A stretch of 24,958 nt of DNA, taken from NCBI GenBank assembly GCA_964617585.1, contig CAZTXS010000023.1:1-24958 (forward strand), given 5' to 3'. Below the pieces are notes generated by a model, which saw nothing but the letters and a program-made list of their open reading frames with translations, was not told the origin of the DNA and made no database searches. Origin of the DNA: UMGS1601 sp964617585 (GTDB lineage: Bacteria > Bacillota > Clostridia > Oscillospirales > Ruminococcaceae). Numbering within the stretch: position 1 is the first letter of the stretch; the number at the start of each line of letters is the position of its first letter. The position numbers and the translations under genes are program-made. Below, piece after piece: positions 1 through 5,582 of this stretch.

Positions 1-594
1 ACCGTCAAGAATCATCTGGACGCCTGTGTAAGCGTGAATTGTTGACATGATACCGCTCTGGATTTCAGCATATTTGTTAAGCGTGTCCGCCATTGGAGCA
101 AGACAGTTTGTTGTACATGAAGCTGCCGAAATAATTGTATCGTCTTTAGTAAGAGTATCTTCGTTAACTGAGAATACTATTGTTTTAAGATCGTTTCCTG
201 CCGGAGCTGAAATAACAACCTTCTTAGCGCCTGCGTCAATGTGTGCCTGACTCTTTTCCTTGGAACAATAGAAACCTGTACACTCAAGAACTACGTCTAC
301 TCCAAGCTCTCCCCAAGGAAGCTCAGCAGCGTTTGCTTCTTTATAGATTGTAAGAGTCTTACCGTCAACAGTAATTGTGTTTGCTTCATCGTCAGCCTCA
401 ACTGTGTGAAGTCCCTCGCCGATAGTTCCGCAGTATCCACCCTGAGCAGTGTCATACTTTAAAAGGTTAGCGAGCATTGAAGGCTTTGTCAGGTCGTTGA
501 TAGCGACAACCTCATAACCTTCTGCGCCAAACATCTGTCTGAACGCCAAACGACCGATACGGCCGAATCCATTAATTGCGACTTTTACTGCCAT
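1..594 (-). CDS. gap: Glyceraldehyde-3-phosphate dehydrogenase, 5' part (runs off the left edge)
   Basis: The first 198 codons of GAPDH, read on the minus strand from ATG at 594 and open to position 1. The enzyme oxidises glyceraldehyde-3-phosphate to 1,3-bisphosphoglycerate with NAD+ in cytoplasmic glycolysis. Visible features are the N-terminal Rossmann motif AINGFGRIGRLAFRQ, the VVAINDL strand, ECTGFYCSKEKSQAHI, KKVVISAPA, and the catalytic block SAASCTTNCLAP with the nucleophilic cysteine, followed by IMSTIHAYTGVQ with the catalytic His. These are family-invariant, so the assignment is secure. The start is fixed by AAAGGAGG at about 605-612, and a sigma-A promoter lies just upstream. The gene is monocistronic at its 5' side, because the next gene (706-903) is on the same strand but 110 bp away with this promoter in between. 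The C-terminal third is outside the window. Confidence 0.97.
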   Translation of the reverse strand, partial: MAVKVAINGFGRIGRLAFRQMFGAEGYEVVAINDLTKPSMLANLLKYDTAQGGYCGTIGEGLHTVEADDEANTITVDGKTLTIYKEANAAELPWGELGVDVVLECTGFYCSKEKSQAHIDAGAKKVVISAPAGNDLKTIVFSVNEDTLTKDDTIISAASCTTNCLAPMADTLNKYAEIQSGIMSTIHAYTGVQMILDG

Positions 595-628
595 AATTAA
601 TATACCTCCTTTAAAATTTATATTAATT

Positions 629-657
629 ATTTTACAACATTCAAAAGCATATTTCAA
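629..657 (-). promoter_or_regulatory. Sigma-A promoter of gap
   Basis: On the minus strand, TTGAAA (complement of 652-657), a 17-base spacer and TAAAAT (complement of 629-634). The predicted start is near 622, giving a leader of about 28 bases with AAAGGAGG before the gap ATG at 594. Confidence 0.75.
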
Positions 658-705
658 GTCTTTTACTAAAAAATAACTTAGATTTATAATAAATTTTACC
701 TTACA

Positions 706-903
706 TTATTTATCATCATTGTTAATTAAATCATCTTTGAAATTATTATGTCCTAAATTTTTATAGGCATACTTACAGCATTGAACTACTATATTGCTAA
801 AGCTGACTTCATTTTTTGCTGCTAATTTGTCAAGTTTATCTATAAGATCATCAGGCATTCTTATTGTTTTGTTTGTTGATTTATTCTTTTCAACTTCAAA
901 CAT
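706..903 (-). CDS. Small ribbon-helix-helix (CopG/Arc-type) protein
   Basis: A 65-residue protein starting at ATG 903, preceded by AAAGGCGG at suitable distance. A longer reading from 972 adds 23 residues with no ribosome binding site of its own, so the shorter form is preferred. Residues 10-50 (TNKTIRMPDDLIDKLDKLAAKNEVSFSNIVVQCCKYAYKNL) fit the ribbon-helix-helix pattern: a short basic beta strand (KTIRMP), a first helix (DDLIDKLDKLAAKN), the turn position (VSFSN) and a second hydrophobic helix. Such proteins bind DNA as dimers, often as antitoxins, plasmid copy regulators or autorepressors. No toxin gene is adjacent, so there is no basis for calling it an antitoxin. The acidic, Asn-rich tail (FKDDLINNDDK) is probably disordered. 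It is divergent from the tandem RNA promoter at 1052-1080, which it might regulate (inference only). Confidence 0.75.
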   Translation of the reverse strand: MFEVEKNKSTNKTIRMPDDLIDKLDKLAAKNEVSFSNIVVQCCKYAYKNLGHNNFKDDLINNDDK

Positions 904-1051
904 AATTTTACCGCCTTTCCTGTTTAATATATTATAATTATACATTACTTTTTTCAGAAAAGAAATATTCAAAATTTTATTGAAATTTACATTTAAATTT
1001 TTAATTTACAATATGTTCAAATAATAAATACCATTTGTTATTAAAAAATTC

Positions 1052-1080
1052 TTGACATATGGAAAAAAACCTGTAATAAT
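1052..1080 (+). promoter_or_regulatory. Promoter P1 driving structured RNA copy 1
   Basis: TTGACA at 1052-1057, a 16- or 17-base spacer and TAATAAT at 1074-1080. An upstream TG (1072-1073) gives an extended -10. The predicted start is near 1085-1088. The first 14 bases, TTGACATATGGAAA, also occur at the -35 of the separate promoter at 3760, which is more identity than sigma-A needs. Confidence 0.7.
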
Positions 1081-1084
1081 GTAA

Positions 1085-1278
1085 ACACATACATAAGTTT
1101 GGGAAAAGTTATGGATTTGAGAGATTTAAATTAATAACTTAAATTTACATTTAACTTGCGTCACGCAAGTTATCAACCCCAAGTCCCTGCATAAGGGAAG
1201 TTATAAAGAGATAATAAAAAATTAAATTGATTGACCTATTGAGATTTTCATCATCACAAAATGCAGTCTCATTTTTTT
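1085..1278 (+). ncRNA. Structured RNA, copy 1 of a tandem pair
   Basis: No long ORF lies here. A series of hairpins follows promoter P1. Stem I is 1093-1112 (AUA, bulged A, GUUU paired with AAGUUAU around a GGGAA loop). Stem II pairs GAUUUGAG 1114-1121 with CUUAAAUU 1138-1145. Stem III is the perfect AACUUGCG/CGCAAGUU at 1153-1171 with a UCA loop. A small hairpin CCCU/AGGG follows at about 1183-1198. A possible weak terminator is TGAGA 1240-1244 paired with TCTCA 1267-1271 followed by seven T. Copy 2 at 1368-1491 has the same three stems in the same order, with paired changes. The 3' end is uncertain. I do not recognise the family. It could be a trans-acting small RNA, an attenuator leader or a riboswitch-like element. 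Confidence 0.55.
1111..1134 (+). CDS. Seven-codon micro-ORF (MDLRDLN) in RNA copy 1, tentative
   Basis: ATG GAT TTG AGA GAT TTA AAT TAA, with GGGAAAAG just upstream as a weak ribosome binding site. The same peptide is encoded in copy 2 (1392-1415), where the only changed base is the third position of the Asn codon (AAT/AAC). This is what a translated leader peptide would show, but 20 of the 24 bases are also constrained by stem II and the sample is two copies. Translation is not established. Confidence 0.3.
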   Translation: MDLRDLN

Positions 1279-1294
1279 CAGTCGAAATTCATTT

Positions 1295-1306
1295 TTCGAC
1301 GTCGAA
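1295..1306 (+). promoter_or_regulatory. 12-bp perfect palindrome TTCGACGTCGAA, candidate operator
   Basis: TTCGACGTCGAA reads the same on both strands. A half-site-like GTCGAA occurs at 1281-1286 and TTCGACA at 1551-1557, in the equivalent position before the duplicated promoter P3. These resemble Spo0A boxes (TGTCGAA / TTCGACA) of Clostridia and Bacilli, but no site matches the full consensus with flanking T/A runs. The identity of the binding protein is inference. Confidence 0.35.
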
Positions 1307-1361
1307 TTGTTATTTTATTTTTTGATTTTCTGTAGCTTTTTCCGATTGTGTATGTTATAAA
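1306..1361 (+). promoter_or_regulatory. Promoter P2 of structured RNA copy 2
   Basis: A 56-base segment ending in TGTTATAAA (extended -10, TATAAA at 1356-1361) with a poor -35 (TAGCTT-like). It is identical at 53 of 56 positions, without gaps, to 1562-1617 in front of the kinase gene. The predicted start is near 1368. Confidence 0.6.
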
Positions 1362-1391
1362 TTAAGCACAGACATAAGCTTGGAAAAAGCT

Positions 1392-1415
1392 ATGGATTTG
1401 AGAGATTTAAACTAA
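1392..1415 (+). CDS. Seven-codon micro-ORF (MDLRDLN) in RNA copy 2, tentative
   Basis: ATG GAT TTG AGA GAT TTA AAC TAA, with GGAAAAAG upstream. It encodes the same heptapeptide as copy 1, differing only by a synonymous AAC for AAT. Because it overlaps the 5' arm and loop of stem II, ribosomes on it would disrupt that stem, an arrangement suited to attenuation at the terminator 1456-1490. Unproven. Confidence 0.3.
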   Translation: MDLRDLN

Positions 1416-1455
1416 CAACTCAAATTTTTTTAACTCGTGTTATGCGAGCTGTCAA

Positions 1456-1490
1456 CGGTATCTTAATGTCATTGAGATTAAGATACCGTT
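1456..1490 (+). terminator. Intrinsic terminator of RNA copy 2
   Basis: CGGTATCTTAAT (1456-1467) pairs perfectly over 12 bp with ATTAAGATACCG (1477-1488) around a 9-nt loop, followed by TTTTC. The T-run is short, so partial read-through toward the kinase gene at 1691 is possible. Confidence 0.75.
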
Positions 1491-1561
1491 TTCGGTCTAA
1501 TTCAAGAATCTTCAAGATTAAATCGCAAAATATTGTTTAATCTTACGAATTTCGACACAAA

Positions 1562-1617
1562 ATTGTTATTTTATTTTTCGATTTTCTGTAGCTTTTCCCG
1601 ATTGTGTATGTTATAAT
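1562..1617 (+). promoter_or_regulatory. Promoter P3 of the kinase-like gene, duplicate of P2
   Basis: The same 56-base segment as P2, ending in an extended -10 TGTTATAAT (TATAAT 1612-1617). The predicted start near 1624 leaves a leader of about 67 nt with two CAGACAAAAA direct repeats (about 1639 and 1660), then TTGGAG before the ATG at 1691. Co-duplication suggests that RNA copy 2 and the kinase-like gene share a regulator (inference). Confidence 0.6.
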
Positions 1618-1690
1618 GTACTCGAATTTATGATATTCAGACAAAAAGCGTCATAAGACAGACAAAAAATTTTACATTGGAGCTGTAATT

Positions 1691-2833
1691 ATGGATGAAA
1701 GTAAAGTTAAAGTATTATCCCAAGTTTTTTCTTCTTCAAAGGAAAAAATATTTATTGTAAATCAGTATATGAGTATTCTTTGGTCTAATATTAAAGACGC
1801 ACCGTACAGACTCAGAAAAATGGATTTTTATGAGGCTAAGACAGATCAGAAGGATGTTTTCTGGGGCAGAAAGAACGGTAAAAAATATGCAGTAAAGTTT
1901 CCGGTGACGGAAGAAAAGATGCTTATATATGAAAACGACGAACATTTTTGTTCGGTGAACGTTCTTCCTGTTTTCAGTGATGATGAAGATAAGAACCTTG
2001 AAGGTTATGTAATAACAATGAATGACTTTTTCGGTGAGCTTGAAAAGTACATATATTCGCCGTTTGTGTCGACGCTTAAAAAGTTTTTAATAACGCTGAG
2101 AAACAGCGCTACTGAAATAGCATTTAATGCCGACATCATTGGTAAAAGGATGGAGGATCTTGAAGAATATGATCTTATGGACAGAAGTGCGCATATAAAT
2201 CAGACGTTGAATAATACGCTTGCTTCCTGCATTAACTTTGAAGAAATGTTTGCTTACGGAGCTAATGATTTTAATATTATTCTGTCTAATGCGTCTGAAT
2301 TTATAAATGATTTGCTATCCGCCATAAAGCGTTCGGCGAACAATCAGGGTATGAGCTTTAATTACCTGGTTGAAAAAGATATTTATTTAAAAACTGACTA
2401 TTCAAGATATACTGTAGCTATAATGAATATTATTTCAAACAGCATAAAGTATAACAAGAATACGACAAAGCAGTTATTTGTGGAGTTTAAAAAGGAAGGC
2501 GGCTATGCGGCTTTAGTTGTTTCGGACAACGGCATAGGAATCGACAATGAAAAAGCCAAGAACATATTTGAACCGTTTTCAAACGCAAATAAGCTTGATT
2601 TGAGAGAAGCGCTCGGACTTCCTTTGGTAAAGCAGTTTGCAGATAAATTTGAAGGTTCGGTTGCTTTCAGAAAGAGAGAGTTCGGAACTGATTTTTCTCT
2701 CAGGCTGCCATATGAGATTGAGGTTGACAAGGACGAGGTAAATGCGCCTAACACAGATTATTTCCAAGGAGCATATTCTCCTATTGATATGTATATACTA
2801 AAAGCCGTAATGAAAGACGGTTCAAATAAATAA
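1691..2833 (+). CDS. Soluble histidine-kinase-like protein lacking a canonical H-box
   Basis: A 380-residue protein with no membrane segment. Residues 1-115 resemble a PAS-type sensor fold (IFIVNQYMSILWSNI, then ENDEHFCSVNVLPVFSDDEDKNLEGYVITMND). Residues 120-190 occupy the dimerisation helices. Residues 205-341 form a HATPase_c domain with N box IMNIISNSIKYN (244-255), G1 DNGIGID (279-285), F box IFEPF (292-296) and a G2-like LGLPLVKQF (308-316). Where the phosphoacceptor motif should be (FLITLRNSATEIAFNADII, 132-150) there is no histidine. The only others are H85 and H169, the latter in the second helix. Without a response regulator beside it, it may be an ATP-binding regulator or partner kinase rather than a standard autophosphorylating kinase. 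TTGGAG precedes the ATG. It is driven by P3, shared with RNA copy 2. A tail of about 40 residues after the ATPase domain is unassigned. Confidence 0.75.
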   Translation: MDESKVKVLSQVFSSSKEKIFIVNQYMSILWSNIKDAPYRLRKMDFYEAKTDQKDVFWGRKNGKKYAVKFPVTEEKMLIYENDEHFCSVNVLPVFSDDEDKNLEGYVITMNDFFGELEKYIYSPFVSTLKKFLITLRNSATEIAFNADIIGKRMEDLEEYDLMDRSAHINQTLNNTLASCINFEEMFAYGANDFNIILSNASEFINDLLSAIKRSANNQGMSFNYLVEKDIYLKTDYSRYTVAIMNIISNSIKYNKNTTKQLFVEFKKEGGYAALVVSDNGIGIDNEKAKNIFEPFSNANKLDLREALGLPLVKQFADKFEGSVAFRKREFGTDFSLRLPYEIEVDKDEVNAPNTDYFQGAYSPIDMYILKAVMKDGSNK

Positions 2834-2956
2834 AAATATATGAAATAATTTTCATAGTTTTATCAACAGTTTTTCATATGCGTCTGCTATTATTTAAGCG
2901 TTCATAAATTTGTATGCGGATTAAACGTTATACAAAATAAAAGAGGCGGCGTTATT

Positions 2957-3643
2957 ATGAAAAGCGTTGACAATGTTAAAGAAGACGAAGAAGATATTTT
3001 AGTAAGCTTTTTTGAGGAAGAGGACTTTGACCGTGCTAAGCAGATGTTTGAACAGCTAAGGCAGCTTATGATTTATTATAACTGCGCCATGATGGAGATT
3101 GAAACAAAGTTCAAAGTATTAAACGAAGCGTTTTCACCTCAGCTTGTTCGCAATCCCATAAGCAATATAAAATGCAGGCTTAAATCTGTAGAAAGCATTA
3201 AAGAAAAGCTTGAACGATACGGACATCCATTTACGCTTGATTCAATCGAAGAGCATTTGAACGATATAGCGGGAGTCAGGGTTACCTGTCCTTTTATAGA
3301 AGACGTATACATGCTTGCGGACGCTCTGCTCAGACAGGATGATATAACTCTTATTTCAAAAAAGGATTATATTGAAAACCCTAAGCCGAACGGGTATCGA
3401 AGTCTTCATCTTATAGTAATAGTTCCGATTTTTCTCGCCGAGGAGAAGCAGTATGTAAAGGTAGAAATACAGCTCAGAACCATAGCGATGGATTTTTGGG
3501 CTAGTCTTGAGCATCAGCTTAAATATAAGAAAAATTTTGAATATACTGATGAAATGGCTCAAGAGCTTTTTGAATGTGCGGATATAAGTTCGCAGCTTGA
3601 CAAACGTATCGATAAATTGCGAAAGTCGGTTTTGATTAAGTAA
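2957..3643 (+). CDS. relQ: Small alarmone synthetase (RelQ/YjbM-like (p)ppGpp synthetase)
   Basis: A 228-residue stand-alone RelA/SpoT synthetase domain that transfers pyrophosphate from ATP to GDP/GTP. There is no HD hydrolase, TGS or ACT domain, as expected for a small alarmone synthetase (about 210-260 residues). Key elements are the ATP-binding RLKSVESIKEKL (74-85), DIAGVRVTCPFIEDVY (103-118) with the Mg-binding Asp, KPNGYRSLHLIV (143-154) for the acceptor nucleotide, and VEIQLRTIAMDFWASLEHQLKYK (169-191) with the catalytic Glu and Gln. Start ATG 2957 follows AGAGGCGGCG. The gene is 123 bp downstream of the kinase-like gene on the same strand with no obvious terminator between, so they may be co-transcribed. 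RelQ rather than RelP is preferred from the overall look but not proven. It would complement the full-length Rel at 16690. Confidence 0.9.
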   Translation: MKSVDNVKEDEEDILVSFFEEEDFDRAKQMFEQLRQLMIYYNCAMMEIETKFKVLNEAFSPQLVRNPISNIKCRLKSVESIKEKLERYGHPFTLDSIEEHLNDIAGVRVTCPFIEDVYMLADALLRQDDITLISKKDYIENPKPNGYRSLHLIVIVPIFLAEEKQYVKVEIQLRTIAMDFWASLEHQLKYKKNFEYTDEMAQELFECADISSQLDKRIDKLRKSVLIK

Positions 3644-3759
3644 CAGACCGATTAATTTAAAATCTATGGAGCTTTAATTGTTTAGCGTTAATAAATTCAA
3701 TTATGTCAATTAGCACAAAATAAAAGATTAATGTTGATGTTTTTTGAGATAATATGCCG

Positions 3760-3788
3760 TTGACATATGGAAATTAATTTGCTAAAAT
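3760..3788 (+). promoter_or_regulatory. Strong sigma-A promoter of a short transcript
   Basis: TTGACA (3760-3765), 17-base spacer, TAAAAT (3783-3788). The predicted start is near 3795, only about 17 bases before a terminator-like stem. It shares TTGACATATGGAAA with P1 at 1052. Confidence 0.7.
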
Positions 3789-3794
3789 CTAAGC

Positions 3795-3853
3795 ATAAAG
3801 TATCTAGACAGAAAACACAGTGTCGTGCAATCGTTACGGTACTGTGTTTTTTC
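3795..3853 (+). ncRNA. Putative ~60-nt RNA made mostly of a long hairpin and U-tract
   Basis: Directly after the promoter at 3760, AAAACACAGTGTCGT (3812-3826) pairs over 15 positions (two G-U) with ACGGTACTGTGTTTT (3836-3850), followed by TTCTGT, with six T at 3847-3852. Either a very short RNA is made, or this is a terminator insulating the ATP operon and the promoter is poised for attenuation. Only 36 bases separate the T-run from the -35 of the ATP operon promoter. The rest of 3644-3759 holds nothing recognisable. Confidence 0.4.
3812..3852 (+). terminator. Intrinsic terminator between the alarmone synthetase gene and the atp operon
   Basis: A 15-bp stem, 9-nt loop and T-run as described for the short RNA. 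Because the stem is flanked by A4 and T6 it could stop transcription from either side, and would also end read-through from the alarmone synthetase gene. Confidence 0.7.
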
Positions 3854-3888
3854 TGTAATCGGCGGAATAAAAATGGCAGAATAAAATA

Positions 3889-3917
3889 TTGACTTTTAGT
3901 CATTTTTTTGCTACAAT
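3889..3917 (+). promoter_or_regulatory. Sigma-A promoter of the atp operon
   Basis: TTGACT (3889-3894), 17-base spacer, TACAAT (3912-3917). The predicted start near 3924 would place the short hairpin repeat at 3926 at the very 5' end of the operon mRNA. The leader to atpI is about 128 nt. A second TATAAT at 3984-3989 lacks a good -35. Confidence 0.8.
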
Positions 3918-3925
3918 ACACTAAA

Positions 3926-3953
3926 TATAATGACGGGCAAGCCCTTATTGAAA
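3926..3953 (+). repeat. Short dispersed hairpin repeat, copy S1
   Basis: TATAA followed by TGACGGGCAAGCCCTTATT and GAAA. It can fold as AATAA/TTATT and GGGC/GCCC stems with a bulged TGAC and an AA loop. Identical cores occur at 5583, 18925 and at the right ends of the long repeats (11211, 12771). Confidence 0.85.
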
Positions 3954-4051
3954 TTTTTAAGTATTATGCGAATTATAAATTGATATAATAAGCATAGAGC
4001 GTGCGCTGACGGACGGCTTTTTTTGTGCGTTACAAAGGCATGGTGATTAGA

Positions 4052-4465
4052 ATGGTAAAGCGAAATGACAATCCTCTCGGTAGAATATTGAGAGAGATGA
4101 TTCCCGGACTGTTGATTTTAACGGTATCTGCGTTTTTAATATCGCTTTTTTGGGGATTCAGGCTTTCGGTTTTAATTGGTTTTTGCATAGGCTTTGCATA
4201 TGCGGTTTTGTCGCACTATTATTTGGCGGAAACAATTATAAGGGCGGTTGACCTAAGCAAAAAGCAGGCGCAGCGTATGATGCTTCGATGTTACTTATTG
4301 AGATATTCAGTTCTTATTTTAATATGCTTTGCTGCATATGCGACAGAGATTATAAATGTTTTCTCGGCGCTTGTTCCTCAGCTTTTTCCGAGGTTCATAC
4401 TTATGTTTATTAACTACAGAGAAAGGAAGGCGGTTTTTAATGATACGTCCGCAGCTGATAAATAA
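4052..4465 (+). CDS. atpI: ATP synthase protein I-like membrane protein
   Basis: A small protein of 137 residues from ATG 4052, chosen because GGTGATT sits at the right distance. A GTG at 4025 or ATG at 4040 in the same frame would add 9 or 4 residues but lack spaced ribosome binding sites. It has a basic N-terminus (MVKRNDNPLGRILREM) and about four hydrophobic segments (ILTVSAFLISLFW, LSVLIGFCIGFAYAVLSHYY, SVLILICFAAYATEI, LFPRFILMFI). Position first in the atp operon, size and topology match AtpI, an assembly or Mg-uptake helper of the F-ATPase. Sequence conservation of AtpI is low, so the call rests mainly on context. It overlaps the start of atpB by 26 bp, suggesting translational coupling. 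Confidence 0.75.
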   Translation: MVKRNDNPLGRILREMIPGLLILTVSAFLISLFWGFRLSVLIGFCIGFAYAVLSHYYLAETIIRAVDLSKKQAQRMMLRCYLLRYSVLILICFAAYATEIINVFSALVPQLFPRFILMFINYRERKAVFNDTSAADK

Positions 4466-5192
4466 CGCTTTAGATATTCACGGACCTAAAGTTGTTTTTA
4501 CCATTCCGTATATAAATGTTGATATAACCGAATCGGTGGTAATCGGATGGCTGTTGATTGTTGTTATCGCCGTATTATGCAAATATCTTTCGCACAACCT
4601 AAAGGTCAAGCCTGAAACAAAAAGACAGGTTATCGCAGAGTACGCCGTTGAGTTTGTAAATAAGAGCGTAAAGACCTCAATGGGCGAAAAATATATGTGC
4701 TATTCGCCTTATATTGCGACTTTGCTGGTTTATGCCGCTTTAGGAAGCCTGGTAAGTATAATAGGCCTTCGTTCAATGACGGCAGATGTAAACGTAACTA
4801 TATCGTGGGCGCTTATAACGTTTGTGATGATTGAATATACAAGATTCAAGAACAAGGGCTTTTTAGGCTTCTTTAAGACCTTTACCGAGCCGGTTGCCGT
4901 TATAACCCCGATAAACATAATAAGCGAGGTTGCGACGCCTGTTTCCATGGCGTTCCGTCTGTTTGGAAACGTTGCAGGAGGAATGGTTATCACGGGCATT
5001 ATATATATGGCTTTGGGAAGCTTGTCCGAGCTTCTTCACATAAGCTTTTCGATAGGCGGTTTTACAATTAACATAGCGTCTATCGGTATACCGGGCATTT
5101 TGTCTATTTATTTTGATTTGTTTGTAGGTTGTATTCAGGCTTATATATTTGCTACTCTTACAATGGTCAATGTTGCGGGAGCGGCGGATTAA
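4440..5192 (+). CDS. atpB: F-type ATP synthase subunit a
   Basis: A 250-residue integral membrane subunit of Fo that forms the ion half-channels against the c ring. Start ATG 4440 is preceded by AAAGGAAGG. A longer in-frame reading from 4356 would lie inside atpI and is not needed. Diagnostic features are the helix with the essential arginine, MAFRLFGNVAGGMVITG (about residues 177-193), ITPINIISEVATPVS just before it, and the C-terminal helix FVGCIQAYIFATLTMVNVA with the conserved Gln. The protein is five- or six-spanning as usual. It lies between atpI (overlapping) and atpE (90 bp downstream). The c subunit suggests sodium coupling, in which case this subunit would carry the Na+ path. That is not read directly from this sequence. 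Confidence 0.96.
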   Translation: MIRPQLINNALDIHGPKVVFTIPYINVDITESVVIGWLLIVVIAVLCKYLSHNLKVKPETKRQVIAEYAVEFVNKSVKTSMGEKYMCYSPYIATLLVYAALGSLVSIIGLRSMTADVNVTISWALITFVMIEYTRFKNKGFLGFFKTFTEPVAVITPINIISEVATPVSMAFRLFGNVAGGMVITGIIYMALGSLSELLHISFSIGGFTINIASIGIPGILSIYFDLFVGCIQAYIFATLTMVNVAGAAD

Positions 5193-5282
5193 TTAAAATT
5201 CAGGAGCAATCCATTGACAGGAAGTTAAAAAGCCTGCCTTTGGTTTTGATAAAAGAAAATAATTAAATTGGAGGATATTATT

Positions 5283-5546
5283 ATGGATTTAATTGCAAAA
5301 GCTATTGTTATGGGATGTTCGGCGCTGGGCGCAGGCTTGGCAATGATAGCAGGTATAGGACCCGGTATCGGTGAAGGTTTTGCAGTAGGAAAGGCTATTG
5401 AGTCAATGGCAAGACAGCCGGAAGCTTCAGGCGACTGTACAAGAACTATGTTTATCGGATGCGCTATCGCAGAGTCTACAGGTATTTATGCATTCGTTGT
5501 AGCTCTGTTATTAATGTTTGCAAATCCATTTATCGGCAAGCTGTAA
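5283..5546 (+). CDS. atpE: F-type ATP synthase subunit c with two-carboxylate (Na+-type) site
   Basis: An 87-residue hairpin protein that oligomerises into the rotor ring. Start ATG 5283 follows TTGGAGG. An upstream TTG at 5268 precedes that site and is rejected. Helix 1 has MIAGIGPGIGEGFAVGKA, with E31 where sodium-type c subunits usually carry Gln. The polar loop is ARQPEA. Helix 2 has AIAESTGIY, with the ion-binding E64, S65 and Y69. The ES...Y pattern is the signature of Na+-binding rings such as Ilyobacter tartaricus. The additional Glu in helix 1 matches the two-carboxylate motif described for Fusobacterium nucleatum, also Na+-coupled. Sodium specificity is therefore inferred by homology. 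The C-terminus MFANPFIGKL is also typical of this group. Confidence 0.96.
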   Translation: MDLIAKAIVMGCSALGAGLAMIAGIGPGIGEGFAVGKAIESMARQPEASGDCTRTMFIGCAIAESTGIYAFVVALLLMFANPFIGKL

Positions 5547-5582
5547 AAAGCACAGTAAAAAGTTTAAAGATAAGGTCTGAAA

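Larger units (their letters stand above)
1368..1491 (+). ncRNA. Structured RNA, copy 2 of a tandem pair
   Basis: About 125 nt from the P2 start to a strong terminator. Stem I is 1374-1393 (AUA, bulged A, GCUU paired with AAGCUAU, loop GGAAA). Stem II pairs GAUUUGAG 1395-1402 with CUCAAAUU 1419-1426 and encloses a 16-nt loop ending CUAACAA. Stem III pairs AACUCGUG 1432-1439 with UGCGAGCU 1443-1450 around UUA. The terminator is at 1456-1490. Relative to copy 1, stem III changes U-A to C-G at its fifth pair and C-G/G-C to U-G/G-U at two others. Stem I changes U-G/G-U to C-G/G-C. Stem II changes G-U to G-C. Structure is therefore kept while sequence changes, the usual mark of a functional RNA. 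The family is not recognised. Confidence 0.6.

Noticed and set aside
904..972. A 23-residue N-terminal extension of the ribbon-helix-helix protein
   Set aside because: It has no ribosome site, and AAAGGCGG precedes the internal ATG at 903.
1091..1492. CRISPR-like array from the repeated blocks at 1091 and 1372
   Set aside because: There are only two units, about 280 bp apart, with hairpins and promoters and no spacer regularity or cas genes.
3767..3892. A 41-codon ORF beginning inside the promoter at 3760
   Set aside because: Its ATG lies between the -35 and -10 boxes, so it would not be in the transcript, and there is no ribosome site. It also runs through the terminator stem.
3996..4027. 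Possible terminator in the atpI leader (GCG-rich stretch followed by seven T)
   Set aside because: I could not find a stable stem immediately before the T-run. Only a 4-bp AGCG/CGCT hairpin is visible.
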